The position numbers were made by a program, and so were the translations under genes. DNA of 64,000 bases from Blastomyces gilchristii SLH14081 (Eukaryota > Ascomycota > Eurotiomycetes > Onygenales > Ajellomycetaceae): the NCBI RefSeq assembly GCF_000003855.2, contig NW_003101673.1, positions 444,734-508,733 on the forward strand. The letters are read 5' to 3'. Below are positions 36,270 through 48,400 of the stretch, piece by piece (within the stretch, counting starts at the first letter, position 1; each line of letters starts with the position of its first letter). The notes beneath the pieces were generated by a model. It saw only the letters and a list, made by a program, of their open reading frames with translations, did no database searches and was not told the DNA's origin.

Positions 36270-36815
36270 CTGCAGATGTATTATAAGATATAGATGTTCC
36301 TAGAATTTGTAAATTTCTATAGATAATTTATCTATATATATTCACAGATTACTGTCTTTCTTACAGATCTGTTAAAGAGAAGTGTTAAAGACAGAAAAAT
36401 AGAACTATTTACTCTTATTCAAGACACTGTAAGAACATTTATAGAATTGAAATAAGCTTTTATAGATATTATAATACTGAATCACTTTAATTCTCACTTA
36501 CTCAGTCAGTATAAGACTGATATATTCAGAAATGAGATTTATAAAATCTTTTCACAGTTGATATCAGAGATCTTTCAATGTTGAAAGAATCAGAGAATAA
36601 TACTCTCTGAGAATATAGATAATGAAATATCTCTGAGAGAAGACTTTTTCACAGAGTCTATACAATACTATGAATAAAGATCAGTAATCTTCTTCTTTAA
36701 GAAGTTATCACTCACACAGAGAAGATATAATACTTATGATTAAGAGATATTAGTAATTATTGAATTCTTTAAGATCTGATAATATTGTCTTTAGAGTAGT
36801 AAGTACGCAGTGTAA

Positions 36816-36823
36816 GTTCTCAC
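36816..36823. repeat. MITE1 target-site duplication, left
   Basis: gttctcac, repeated at 37330-37337. Uninterrupted Z2 has a single gttcttac near 48253. Confidence 0.9.
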
Positions 36824-37329
36824 TAGACTGACTGTGTGACTGTGTCTGAGACCAAGATCAGATTTTTTGATAGTCTCATTATTAATTTGACTGATCTCAT
36901 TACACAGGTTTAACATTAAATAGTAGTCTTATACTGTCTCAGTGAGACTTACTGTCTACTCTTATCACATTTTTCAAATGAGATCATGATTTTCACTTCT
37001 CAATTTAAATTATTTTTATTGCTTTAAATGACTTTAAATCTCATTTGAGTGTTATCAAAAAGTGTTACTTTTTAAAAAATTAAAAATAGTCTTAAAAAAA
37101 CCTTAAAATGTCTAAAAATAGTAACTTTATGCTAAGAATGAAACTAAATGAGATCAAATGAGGTCACTTTCTCATTTTTTTCAAGTCATGGTTTCATTTT
37201 AAGATCTGATATATAGTCACTTTGCATGTTTTTTTAATGACTAGTCCCAGCGGGATTCACACCAAGAAATGTATGAGACCAGATCAAATGAGACCAAACA
37301 TGAAATTCATGATCCCGGCGGTCAGTCTA
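36824..37329. mobile_element. MITE1: 506-bp non-autonomous DNA transposon
   Basis: The terminal inverted repeat is TAGACTGAC(C/T)G, about 10-11 bp at each end (left tagactgactg, right cggtcagtcta), with an 8-bp TSD, which suggests the hAT superfamily. No coding frame; the body is A+T-rich with several tcaaatgaga-type repeats. An identical-length copy in the other orientation is at 53462-53967. The outer 20-40 bases keep CpG (atcccggcggtcag); the centre does not. No autonomous partner is in the window. Confidence 0.9.
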
Positions 37330-39310
37330 GTTCTCACTGATTATATAAATCTGTGTTACTTCTTGATAATAAAGAGCTTGACAGAATGTTAAATCAGATA
37401 AGTGAAGCTGCTTTCAGAGTATGATTTCTATATCTGATATTATTCAGATCAGCTTAATCTCACTTTTATACTATCTAGATAGTCTGATTATAATATTATT
37501 AATAAGAAGAAGAATTCTATAAAAGAATCTCTGTCATTACTGCAGAAGAAGCTGGCTGTAGAAGATTAAGATTCTCTGAAGCTTGAGAACAGCACTGATA
37601 AGACAGCTGTATAACTTAGTATAGAAGATAAAAGAAAATTCAGATCTCTGCAGAGAACTGATACTGAAGATTATAAGCCTTTCATATTACATCTTACTAT
37701 TATTGAATTAGTAAAGAATGAAATAGTCTACAATCTTTCAATCTGACTACTTTTAGAATTTATTGATAAGTTATAGCAGAGAGATATCTCTACTACAGTC
37801 TGAATTCAGAAGTTGAAAAAGAAAGAGTTCAGTTTAAACTTAAAAGAGACAGATTCTGAGTGAGATAATACTGCTAAGAAATCAAGTCACTGATAACTAG
37901 AAGAATATAAACTTCTACTGTTAAATGATTCAGTCTTTATCTCTTATATCAGAGCAGTGTGGCAGTGTGCTAGAAGTTATTAAAAATTTATTATAATAAT
38001 TCTCATACTGAGAACTTCAGATTAGAGAAGACTGAAGAGCTTCTAAAATATAAATATATTTAAGATAAGCTCTGAACAGATGTTAAAGAGTATATTAAGA
38101 CTTATAATATCTATTAAAGAATAAAGATTCTGCAGTATAAGTAATATAATAAGTTAATATCACTATCTGTTTCAAAGAGCTTATAACAGAATCTATTAAT
38201 AAATTTCATAGTTAATCTACTGAAGTTGATAAGAGTCAAAGAATATGACTTAATTTTAATCATTATTAATTACTTCACAAAGATGACTAAATATATCTCT
38301 ATTTATAAAAAGATTAAAGCCTCTGAATAGACTGATCTATTTTTATATAATATTATTTATGATCACAGTGCTCTGAAATCATTGATAACAGATTAAGAAT
38401 CTCTCTTCATTAGTAAATACTGATCCGCTTTTTACTATCATCTTATAATAAGATATCTTCTCAGTATCACATTTCATCTGCAGACAGATAGTCAGACAAA
38501 ATATCAGAATTAAATATTAGAACAGCATCTTTAAGTATTCTATTTATATTATCAGAATAATTGACTTAAATATCTTCTAATTACTAAATTCATATATAAT
38601 AATGTAATGAATATAATCTTAAAAGTATCTTCTTTCTATACTTATTATGAATATAATTCTTTATTACTCAGTGATATTGTGAATAATATTTCTAAAAGAG
38701 AAATAGATAGTTAAAATATTAAACAGATACAGAGAACAGAGTATCTCTCAGTATCAGAAGTAAAAGCTAGATTGAAACTTTTAAATAAAATTCATAAGAA
38801 GATGATGAAAAGCATTTATCATACTCAGAAGTAGTAGATAAAATACTATAATTAAAAACATCTTTTAATAAAGTTCTTTATAGAGAATCAAGTACTACTT
38901 TCAGCAAAGAATATCAAGATAATAAGATTATATAAGAAGCTCAGTGAGTGATGACTAGAATCTTTCTCAGTAATAAGAGTGATAAGTAAGCAGATATATA
39001 AGTTAAAATTAATCTCAGAATTGAAATCAATTCATTCTATTTTTCACATCTTCTATTTAAAGCTCTATAAGTAATACTCTGAGATGAAGCTGTCTCAGCT
39101 GAATAATATTAAGATAGAGAATGATACTGAATATCTTATAAAGAAAATATTAAATAAGTAAATATATTACAGTAAGCTTTAATATCTTATTAAATAAGAA
39201 GATTATTCATTATCAGAGAATTCATAAGAATCACTTGAATATTTGAAAAATGCTGAGAAAGAGATTGCAAGCTATAAGATAACTAGTAGAGATTATGTCA
39301 TTACATATTA

Positions 39311-41056
39311 AAGATATTAAGTAAGAAATACTGCTTAAGACTTTTTATTTTTTTTAAAGAGTTTTTTAGAGATAATTTCATAATAATGAGCTGACATTTT
39401 ATGAACTCTGTAGTGCTCTTCTTCTATTTTCTCTTAAAGAGTTTTTAGAAGTTTAATAAGACTACACAAGTATAAAATTCCTGAAGCAGTTAAGAGAAAC
39501 AGATATTTGAAATTAATAAGATTAATATTATTAACTTACAGATCACTGCTATTCTAATAGAGCTACAGTCTGTAGAAAAAGTAAAAAGAGAGATCTCAGA
39601 GTCTACCTACTAATAATTATACTCTTATTAAACTCATTCTTCACTGTTGAAGTCTCTGATATCAGTATCTTTATCTGTTATAAAGTTAGTACTATAACAT
39701 CACAGAAGAGCATTCTGCAGAAAAGCATGAGAGATATATAAAGTATTAACTTATTAATTTACAAACTATCTCAGTTATCTACTTTAATTGAAGTGAGATT
39801 CTCTCTAATCAGTGATTTATCTTCATAGTACTTTCAATAGCAGTGTTGACTAATCTCTTCTTAGAGTCAGTCATTCTGAGATATTTTTTCATCTCAGAGA
39901 CTCATACTTTCATCTTCTTTTATAAATGAGTAAGAGAGATCTCTTCAGTCTTGACAGAATTCATTAACACTTGAAGCTTTAAGACTCTTACTCTGTATTA
40001 CTTAAGTATCTGAGCTCTGTGTCAGAACTGATATAATATCTTCTTATAAAATAATACTTATAAAGAGATAGAAGTCATTATTACAGATGTAACAGAAATA
40101 ATAGAAGTAAGAGAAGAAATAAGTACATAAGATTCTTTCTTTCTTCAGCTATTTAGCATGATGTAGATAAGTAGCAGTGTCAGTCAGAGACTGCACTAGA
40201 GCCTTCTTACAGAGAGAAGATAAAGAAACTGCAGAACTCTACAGACTCAATTCAGCAGTATTCTGAGCAGAGCTCAGATATGCTATAAGAGAGAAACTAC
40301 AGATTAAACTTCTCTGAGTCACTGTTTCTGAAATCAAGCTCTCTCTGAGATTCTCTCTGAATGATTACACAGGGTCATATATCACTGTGTTAATTGAGAG
40401 AGAGAGCAGTGTTGCAACAGTGACAGAGAGAGTAAAGAAAGAATCAGATACTGATAAGTTAACAAGTAGAAGAAATGATATCTCACTGCAAGACACAGCA
40501 TCTATCATCATGACTATAAGAGAAGCAGAAGAAGAAGAAGAAGAAGATATAACAATGAAAGCAGTACTCTCATAATTCATTAACATCACTGTCTTCATCT
40601 TCAATCTGACTTTCTTAACAGTCACAGAGACTGCAGCTGCACTATAAAGATATTGATTACTTACTAGAAAATATCAGAATAAGTTCCTTATTATCTTTCA
40701 AAAATGATACTCTCATACACTCACTATTACATATAAGAGAAGAGGGAGAAAAATGTATTATAGAGAGAGAGAAATCTTTTTGAAAAATTCTGTCACTACT
40801 GTTAACTTTGTCTCTAAAATACATTACTTTTGTAGAAAGTTTTATACATAGAATAAAATATATTAAGAGATCTGTAAGTTACATATTAACTACACTTTTC
40901 ACTTTTCAATTGATATATAAGGAATTTATTTATCACACAGTTAATTTGAATAGAGATGAGAAAGAGAAGATCTACACAGTTAGAAGAGAAACTCATCTAT
41001 TTCTTTGTATCACACACAGTATATATACTGTTAAATCAGTTGATAATCATTACTAT
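39311..41056 (+). other. Z1 3' tail after pol
   Basis: About 1.75 kb between the chromodomain and the point of Z4 insertion, much longer than the usual pol-LTR gap in gypsy elements. The first 800 bp are non-coding by eye. About 40200-40640 holds the conserved extra frame (open 40387-40575) with an acidic EEEEEED run. The same tail is in Z2 (50226-52040) and Z4 (55300-58156). Confidence 0.7.
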
Positions 41057-41061
41057 ACAAC
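41057..41061. repeat. Z4 target-site duplication, left
   Basis: acaac, repeated at 58701-58705. Z2 has the single equivalent in tataacaaag near 51971-51980. Confidence 0.88.
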
Positions 41062-41606
41062 TGTCACGCCCCCGGCCGTGTCAAGGCCTCATTGCAGTTT
41101 CACACAGCTCATTACTTTCTTGCAGATGATTTCATTCATCTCACAGACTGTTCAAACCAGTTTTCAATCACTCTATGACATCATTCAGATATATTATAGA
41201 AAGATCTAATTAATGAATATGAGAACTCTGCTTCTATACAAGGTCAGCAGATTACTCTTTCTTAATAGTGAGACACTACTGAGGTATCACTTCAGCTATT
41301 CTCACTCATGAAATAAGAGAAGAGTATTCACTCATTGTCTATATAGAATAGTTAGATACTGACTTCTCATTAATGAAGTCAGTGATTTGTTTTTCTTCTA
41401 CTGAAAGATATATAAGAGTTACTGCATTTCTCATACAATTTTAGTATATATACTAAGTATCATATCTGTGATATTCTCACAATAACTCTGTAGTCTACAA
41501 GCTTGCTATTTAAGCAAGATAGTTAAGCTCACTTATACAGCTTCTTAAACAACTATTTCTATATAATACTGCTAACTAGTCACTGCTTCAGTTTTATTAT
41601 ATTATA
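41062..41606 (+). repeat. Z4 5' LTR (545 bp)
   Basis: Starts tgtcacgcccccggccgtg and ends with the mutated form ttattatattata of the outer-edge sequence ccgccacattaca. CpG survives only in the first 30 bases. Confidence 0.9.
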
Positions 41607-43723
41607 ATTCAAATCACTTGATCTGATTATAAGTTTGAATCAGTCAAGGTTTAACAGACTGATATAACTCTATACACTCATACTAAGATTAACTCAATCT
41701 CACTCTCTGAGAGAAACTTCACATCATTCTCTAGAGTGTGTACATCTCTACTCTGACAGAAATCTGAGATTTCTGAACTCACTGTATACTTTAACATGAG
41801 CTCTTCAATTACTCTGTCATCACTGCAGCCTCTACACATCTATATTCATTATAGAGATAGAGAGATTAAGATTGAAGATTCTTCAAATTATAAGAGAAAT
41901 ACATTGTCTAAATTTCACAACTTTACTTATATTCTTGAATGAAAATTTCACCTTAATCTGAGCCAGTTTAATACTTATAAGATATAAGTAATATACATTA
42001 TCAATCTTCTTGAAGGCATCTCTGTAACTACTTGAGTTATTAAGAAGAGAAAGCTTGAGTATATCAATACTGTTATAACTTAAGAAGAATTCAAGAACTT
42101 TCTACTGAATCAGATCAAAGATCACTGCAATCACAGCTTTATAACAGTGCAGTGATTCAACTCATTATATTAATAAGATAATGAGAATTCTTTCAATTTT
42201 AATACAAGATTTGAAGAATATTGAGAGAAATTAATTAATAATTTGAATCAATTAAAAATACAGCTTTATCTCATAAAGCTGACTCATAAGATGCAGATAA
42301 TAATATCACAGTATCAGAGTTCATTAATCAATTATACTGAGCTTGTCAACTTAGTCTTCTAAATCTATTTAAATAATTAATACTCTGAGAAAAAGACTAA
42401 TAAGATCTCTTCTAAGTAATTAATAATAGAATCTAAACAGTGCTGTAACAGCTTCAGTGTGAAGAAAGTAAAGAAGAATTTCAAGTATTCTAATTCTTCA
42501 CTCACTGTAAGGAAATATTAAAAAAGATTTAATAAAGATCTCTGTTTTAACTGCAGAGTGAATAATCACTATACTAGTAATTATAAGAAGTCAAAGAAGA
42601 AAAGAAATTAAGAAGATATCTTCTTAAAGTTAACTTCTCTTCTGACAAATGTATCTATAAAAGATAAAGAAGAGAAAGAAATGAAGAATTAATAATTCTC
42701 ACATCTCTGAATTTATATTACAATCATAATAAAGACTCTGAATGAGAAGATATCAGTGAGATATTTACTTAACTCTGAGATGAATATTAACTTCATATTC
42801 TATTTCTTTTCTTTAATGAAGAGTTGAAAGAAGATAGATCTATCAGATTATATAAAATTTACTGATGAAATGAAATGTTATTATTTTAGTTTAATTCAAG
42901 TGAAGTGTATGATCACAGACTTAGAAGAAATCTTTAAGAAAAGTAGTCTGCTTCTTCATACAGTTAATATTATAGATAAGAACATTATTCTAAATCTTTT
43001 ATAATTGAGAGAAAACAATTCTCTCATTGACTGAGTCACTCAGATGTGACAGTATTATCTCACTGATAAAGAGACAGTGATAGAGAAATCTGAAGAGTTT
43101 TATTGAAAGAATCTTGAGAAAAAGATAGAGTTAATATACTGTATAGCAGATAACTGAGACTTGAGAATAGATGAAGAAGTCATTATTCTTACTATAAGAT
43201 TAGCAGCAGTATTTATCATTGAAGATGAATATATATAATATCTCTTTACAGATTATAAGAATATCTTTTCAGAAAGAGAAGCAGTGAAGTTTTCTGATAT
43301 TAAGATATAATATAAGATTTATCTTGAAGATGATGTAACAGTGCTGTATAAGTCTCTTTATAACTTGTCTATAAAGAAATTGAATGTTCTGTGCAAATAT
43401 CTTGAGAAAGCATAATCAAAGAACTGAATACACTCATCAAAGAGTCTGACAGAGATGCTTATACTCTTTATACTCAAGAAGAACAGTAGACTATGTCTAT
43501 GCATAGACTACAGAGATCTTAATAAGATGACAGTTAAGAATCACTATTTATTACTATTAATTAACAAGATGATTGATTAATTATCTGAAGCAAAGATATT
43601 CTCAAAGATTGATATACAGAATATCTATTATAGAATCAGAGTTAACAAAGATAATGTTTAAAAAAACAGCTTTTCATACTAAGTACAGCAATTTTAAATA
43701 TCTTGTTTTATCTTTTAATCTTT

Positions 43724-43736
43724 GTAACACTTCAGT
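43724..43736. repeat. SINE1 target-site duplication, left
   Basis: gtaacacttcagt, perfectly repeated at 44121-44133. Z2 has a single version near 47417. Confidence 0.95.
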
Positions 43737-44088
43737 GCCCCGATGGCTGAATGATTAATGCAGCCACCTGGTAGCACCTTGGCATGGGAAACCAAGGCGT
43801 GTGGGTTTGAAACATGCAGGGAATACATTAAATCTGGAACTCAAGCACCTCAGGTTTCTAATAAATACAGAGGTGTACAAATTGCTTCAATAAATTACTC
43901 TATGTTTCTGAGCTGGGAAGTTATTATCGCATGTATCTAATTGTCACTTCTTTGTATTTTCCTATGTTCTTGTTATCTTGGCATGGTCTCAACACCTGTA
44001 TTTCCTTCTGTATAATCAACACTTAACCTGTATTTAACATCATACAAGGACTCATCATAAGCTCCGCTTGCATATAAGTATAATAAAA

Positions 44089-44120
<32 letters not shown>
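43737..44120 (+). mobile_element. SINE1: tRNA-headed SINE (384 bp)
   Basis: + strand. The tRNA-like head is 43737-43822, with A-box-like tggctgaatgatt (43744-43756) and B-box-like gggtttgaaac (43803-43813). A caccttgg/ccaaggcg stem lies between them. The body keeps CpG (tatcgcatg, ctccgcttg). The 3' end reads tataataaaagaa and is followed by (taa)n (44088-44120). Same length as SINE2. Short frames in it are accidental. The internal promoter would be read by RNA polymerase III. Confidence 0.92.
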
Positions 44121-44133
44121 GTAACACTTCAGT
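44121..44133. repeat. SINE1 target-site duplication, right
   Basis: gtaacacttcagt, identical to 43724-43736. Confidence 0.95.
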
Positions 44134-44750
44134 CATCTTTCAGATCTATATAAATGAGATACTGTGAGGTCTTGTCAATATCTTCTGTATAGTATACTTG
44201 AATAACATTCTAATCTTCTTAAAAGCAGAGAAAGAACACAATACTCATATTCAAGAAGTGTTAAGTCACTTAAGACAGTATTAACTGTATACAAACACTG
44301 AAAAATGCTCATTCTACATGCAGAAGATTGATTTCTTAGATTATATTATTAAGATAAACAGCATTTCAATGAACAGAAGTCAGATCTCTGTTATTAAAAA
44401 CTAACTGATGCTGTAGATATACTGTGAGATGCAGATATTTCTAGAATTTATAAATTTCTGCAGATAATTCATCTATATATATTCACAGATTACTGCTTCT
44501 CTTACTGATCTGTTAAAGAGAAGTGTGAAAGACAGAAAAATGAAACTATTTATTCTCACTCAAGATATCACACAGACATTTACAGAATTGAAACAAGCTT
44601 TTATAGATATTATAATACTGAATCACTTTAATTCTGACTTACTCAGTCAGTATAAGACTGATGTATTCAGAAATGAAATCTGTGAAATCTTTTCACAGTT
44701 AATATCAGAGATCTTTCAATATTGAAAGAATCAGAGAATAATAAATTCTG

Positions 44751-44755
44751 AGAAT
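44751..44755. repeat. Z2 target-site duplication, left
   Basis: agaat, repeated at 52584-52588. Confidence 0.88.
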
Positions 44756-45298
44756 TATCACGCCTCTGGCCGTGTCAAGGCCCTGCTGCGGTTTCACACA
44801 GCTCATTGCTTTCATGTGAATGATTTCATCCATTCTGCAGGCTGTTTGAACCGGTTTCCAATCACTCTATGACATCATTCAAATTTATCATAGAAAGATT
44901 CAATTGATGAATATGAGAACCTCACTTCTATATAAGATCAGCAGATTACTCTTTCTTGACAATGAGATGCTGCTGAGGTATTGCTCTGGCTATTCTCACT
45001 CATGAAATGAAAGAAGAGTATTCACTCATTGTTTATATAGAATAGCTAGATACTGGCTTCTTATCTAAGAAGTCAGTGATTTATTTTTCTTCTACTGAAA
45101 GATATATAAGAGTTACTGTGTTTCTCATACAATCTTTTTAGTATACTAAATATTATATCTGTGATATTCTTGCAATAACTCTGTAGTCTACAAGCTCACT
45201 ATTTAAGTAATATAGTCAAGCTCACTTATACAGCTTCTTAACAACTATCTCTATATAATACTGCTAACTAGTGACTGCTTTGATTCTGCTATATTACA
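44756..45298 (+). repeat. Z2 5' LTR (543 bp)
   Basis: Starts tatcacgcctctggccgtg (TG changed to TA). The outer 120 bp keep CpG (tgctgcggtttc, aaccggtttcc); the inner end (45240-45298) is fully mutated. Compare the 3' LTR, where the reverse is true. Confidence 0.93.
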
Positions 45299-45410
45299 AT
45301 TTAAATCACTTGATCTGATTATAAGTTTGAATCAGTTGAGCTCTAATAGACTGATATGAGCTTATGCATCTGTGCTAAGACTGATCTGATCTCACTCTCT
45401 GAAGAAAACT

Positions 45411-48400
45411 TCACATTATCTTCTAGAGTGTGTACATCTCTACTCTGACAGAAATCTGAGATTTCTGAACCTGCTGCATACTTTGATATAAGTTCTTCAA
45501 CTGCTCTACTATCATCGCGGCCTCTACACATCTATATCTATTATAAAGATAGAGAGATTAAAATCAGAGATTCTCTGAGATATAAGAAAAACATATTATC
45601 TGAATTTCACAGCTTTATCTATACTCTTGAACAGAAATTTCACCTTAATTCAAGCCAGTATAATACTTATGAGATATAAGTAATATATGCTGTCAATCTT
45701 CTTGAAGACATCTCTGCAACTACTTGAGTTATTAAGAAGAGAAAGCTTGAGTATACTGATGCTGTAATAACTTGAGAAGAATTCAAGTACTTTCTACTGA
45801 ATCAAATTGAAGATCACTGTAATTACAGCTTTACAGCAGTGCAGTAGTTCAACTCATTATATTAATAAGATGATGAGAATTCTTTCAATTTTAATACAAG
45901 ATTTGAAGAATATTGAGAGGAATTAGTTGATGATTTGAATCAATTAAAGACACAGCTTTATCTCATAAAGCTGACTCATAAGATACAGACAATGATATTA
46001 CAGTATCAGAGTTCATTAATTAATTACACTGAGCTTATCAACCTGGCTTTCTGAATCTATTTAAATAATCAATTCTCTGAGAAAAAGATCAATAAGATCT
46101 CTTCTAAGTAATTAATAATGAGATCTAAATGATACAGTGACAGCTTCAGTGTAAAGAAAGTAAAGAAGAATTTCAAGTATTCTGATTCTTCACTCACTGT
46201 GAAGAAATGTTAAAAAAGATTTAATAAAGATCTCTATTTTAACTGTGAAGCTGATAATCACTATACTAGTGATTGTAAGAAGCTGAAGAAGAGAAGAGAC
46301 TGAGAAGATATCTTCTCAAAGTTAACTTCTCTTCTGACAAATGTATCTGTGAAAGATAAAGAAGAGAAAGAAACAAAGAATTAATAATTCTCATATCTTC
46401 AAGTTCATATTACAATCATAATGAATACTCTGAATGAAGAGATATCAGTGAGATGTCTATTTAACTCTGAGATAGATATCAACTTCATATTCTATTTCTG
46501 TTCTTTAATGAAGAATTGAAAGAAGATAAGACTTATCAGATCATGTAAAATTTACTGATGAAATAAAGTATCACTGTTTTAACATAATTTAAGTGAAGTG
46601 TGTGATCACAGACTCAGAAGAAATCTTTAAGAAGAGCAGTCTGCTTCTTCATACTGTCAATATCATAGATAAGAATGTCATTCTAGATCTCTTATAATTG
46701 AGAGAAAACAATTCTCTCATTGACTGAGTTACTCAGATATGACAGTATCACCTTATTAATGAAGAGACAGTGATAGAGAAATCTGAAGAGTTTCATTGAA
46801 AGAATCTTAAGAAAAAGATAGAGTCAATATACTATGTAGCAGGTGATTGAGACTTGAGAATAGATGAAGAAGTTATCACTCTCACTGCAAGATTAGTAGC
46901 AGTATCTGTCATTGAAGATAGATATACACAATGTCTCTTTACAGATTATAAGAATATCTTTTTAGAAAGAGAAGCAGTGAAGTTTCCTGATATCAAGATA
47001 CAATATAAGATTTATCTTGAAGATGATATAACAGTACTGTACAGATCTCTTTATAACTTATATATAAAGGAATTGAATATTCAGTGTAAATATCTTGAGA
47101 AAGTGTAATTGAAGAACTGAATATACTTATCAAAAAGTTCAGCAGAGACATCTATACTCTTTGTGCTTAAGAAGAATGATAGACTATGTCTATACATAGA
47201 CTACAGAGATCTCAATAAGATGATAATTAAGAATTACTATTCATTACTGTTAATTGATAAGATGATCAATTGATTATCTGAAGCAAATATGTTCTCAAAG
47301 ATTGATATACAGAATATCTATCATAGAATCAGAGTTAACAAAGACAATGTTTGAAAAACAGCTTTTTGTATTAAGTACAGCAATTTTAAATATCTTGTTT
47401 TATCTTTTGATCTTTATAACACTTTAGCCATCTTTCAGATCTATATAAATGAGACACTGCAGAGCCTTATCAATGTCTTCTGCATAGTATACTTAAACAA
47501 CATTCTAATCTTCTCAAAAATGAAGAAAGAATATAATACTCATGTTTAAGAAGTGTTGAGTTGCTTGAGACAGTATCAACTCTATACAAACACTGAAAAA
47601 TACTCATTCTATATGTAGGAGATTGATTTCTTAGATTATATTATTGAGATGAATGACATTTCAATGAATAGAAGCTGAGTCTCTGTCATTGAGAACTGGC
47701 CAGCACTGCAGACATATTACAAGATACAGATATTTCTAGAATTTATGAATTTCTACAGATAATTTATCTATACATATTCACAGATTACTGTTTCTCTTAC
47801 AGATCTGTTAAAGAGAAGTGTGAAAGACAGAAAAATAAGATCATTTATTCTCATTCAAGATACTGTGCAGATATTTATAGAATTGAAACAAGCTTTTACA
47901 GATGTCACAATACTGAATCACTTTAATTCTGACTTACTCAGTCAGTGTGAGATTGATATATCTGAGAATGAGATCTGTGAAATCTTTTCACAGTTAATAT
48001 CAGAGGCCTTTCAATGCTGAAAGAATTAGAGAATAATCACTTCTGAGAATACAGATAATGAAATGTCTGTGAGAGAAGACTTTTTCACAGAGTCTATAAG
48101 ATACTGTGAATAAAGATCAGTGATCTTCTTCTTCAAGAAGTTATCACTTATACAGAGAAGATATGATATTCATGATCAAGAGATATTAGTAATTATTGAA
48201 TTCTTTAAGATCTGATGACATTATCTTCAGAATAGTAAGTACTCAGTGCAAGTTCTTACTGATTATATAAATCTGTGTTATTTCTTGATAACAAAGAGCT
48301 TGATAGAATGTCAAGCCAGATGAGCAGAGCTGCTTTTGAAGTACAATTTCCATATTTAATACTGTTCAGATTAGCTTAATTCTGTCAATATATTATCTAA

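Larger units (their letters stand above)
36275..39310 (+). pseudogene. Z1 pol, C-terminal part (RT end to chromodomain)
   Basis: RNase H begins VKDRKIELFTLIQDTV-like (36388-) and is split by MITE1. The integrase first catalytic Asp is lost (N-F-I-V near 38200). A chromodomain reads I-L-N-K...K-L-Q-Y-L...EDYSLSENS near 39140-39235. Nearly every expected Trp is TGA or TAA. The chromodomain marks the element as a chromovirus that would target heterochromatin. Confidence 0.82.
36275..41061 (+). mobile_element. Z1, second segment: RT end, RNase H, integrase, chromodomain, 3' tail
   Basis: Continues Z1 after Y1. RNase H at about 36340-36800, MITE1 at 36824-37329, then integrase (about 38100-38480), chromodomain (about 39060-39310) and a long 3' tail with an extra reading frame (about 40200-40640). 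It is cut at 41061 by Z4 and resumes at 58706. Same order and spacing as Z2. Confidence 0.9.

Noticed and set aside
43758..43940. 60-codon frame in GC-richer sequence
   Set aside because: It lies entirely in SINE1 and has no homologue outside it; accidental.
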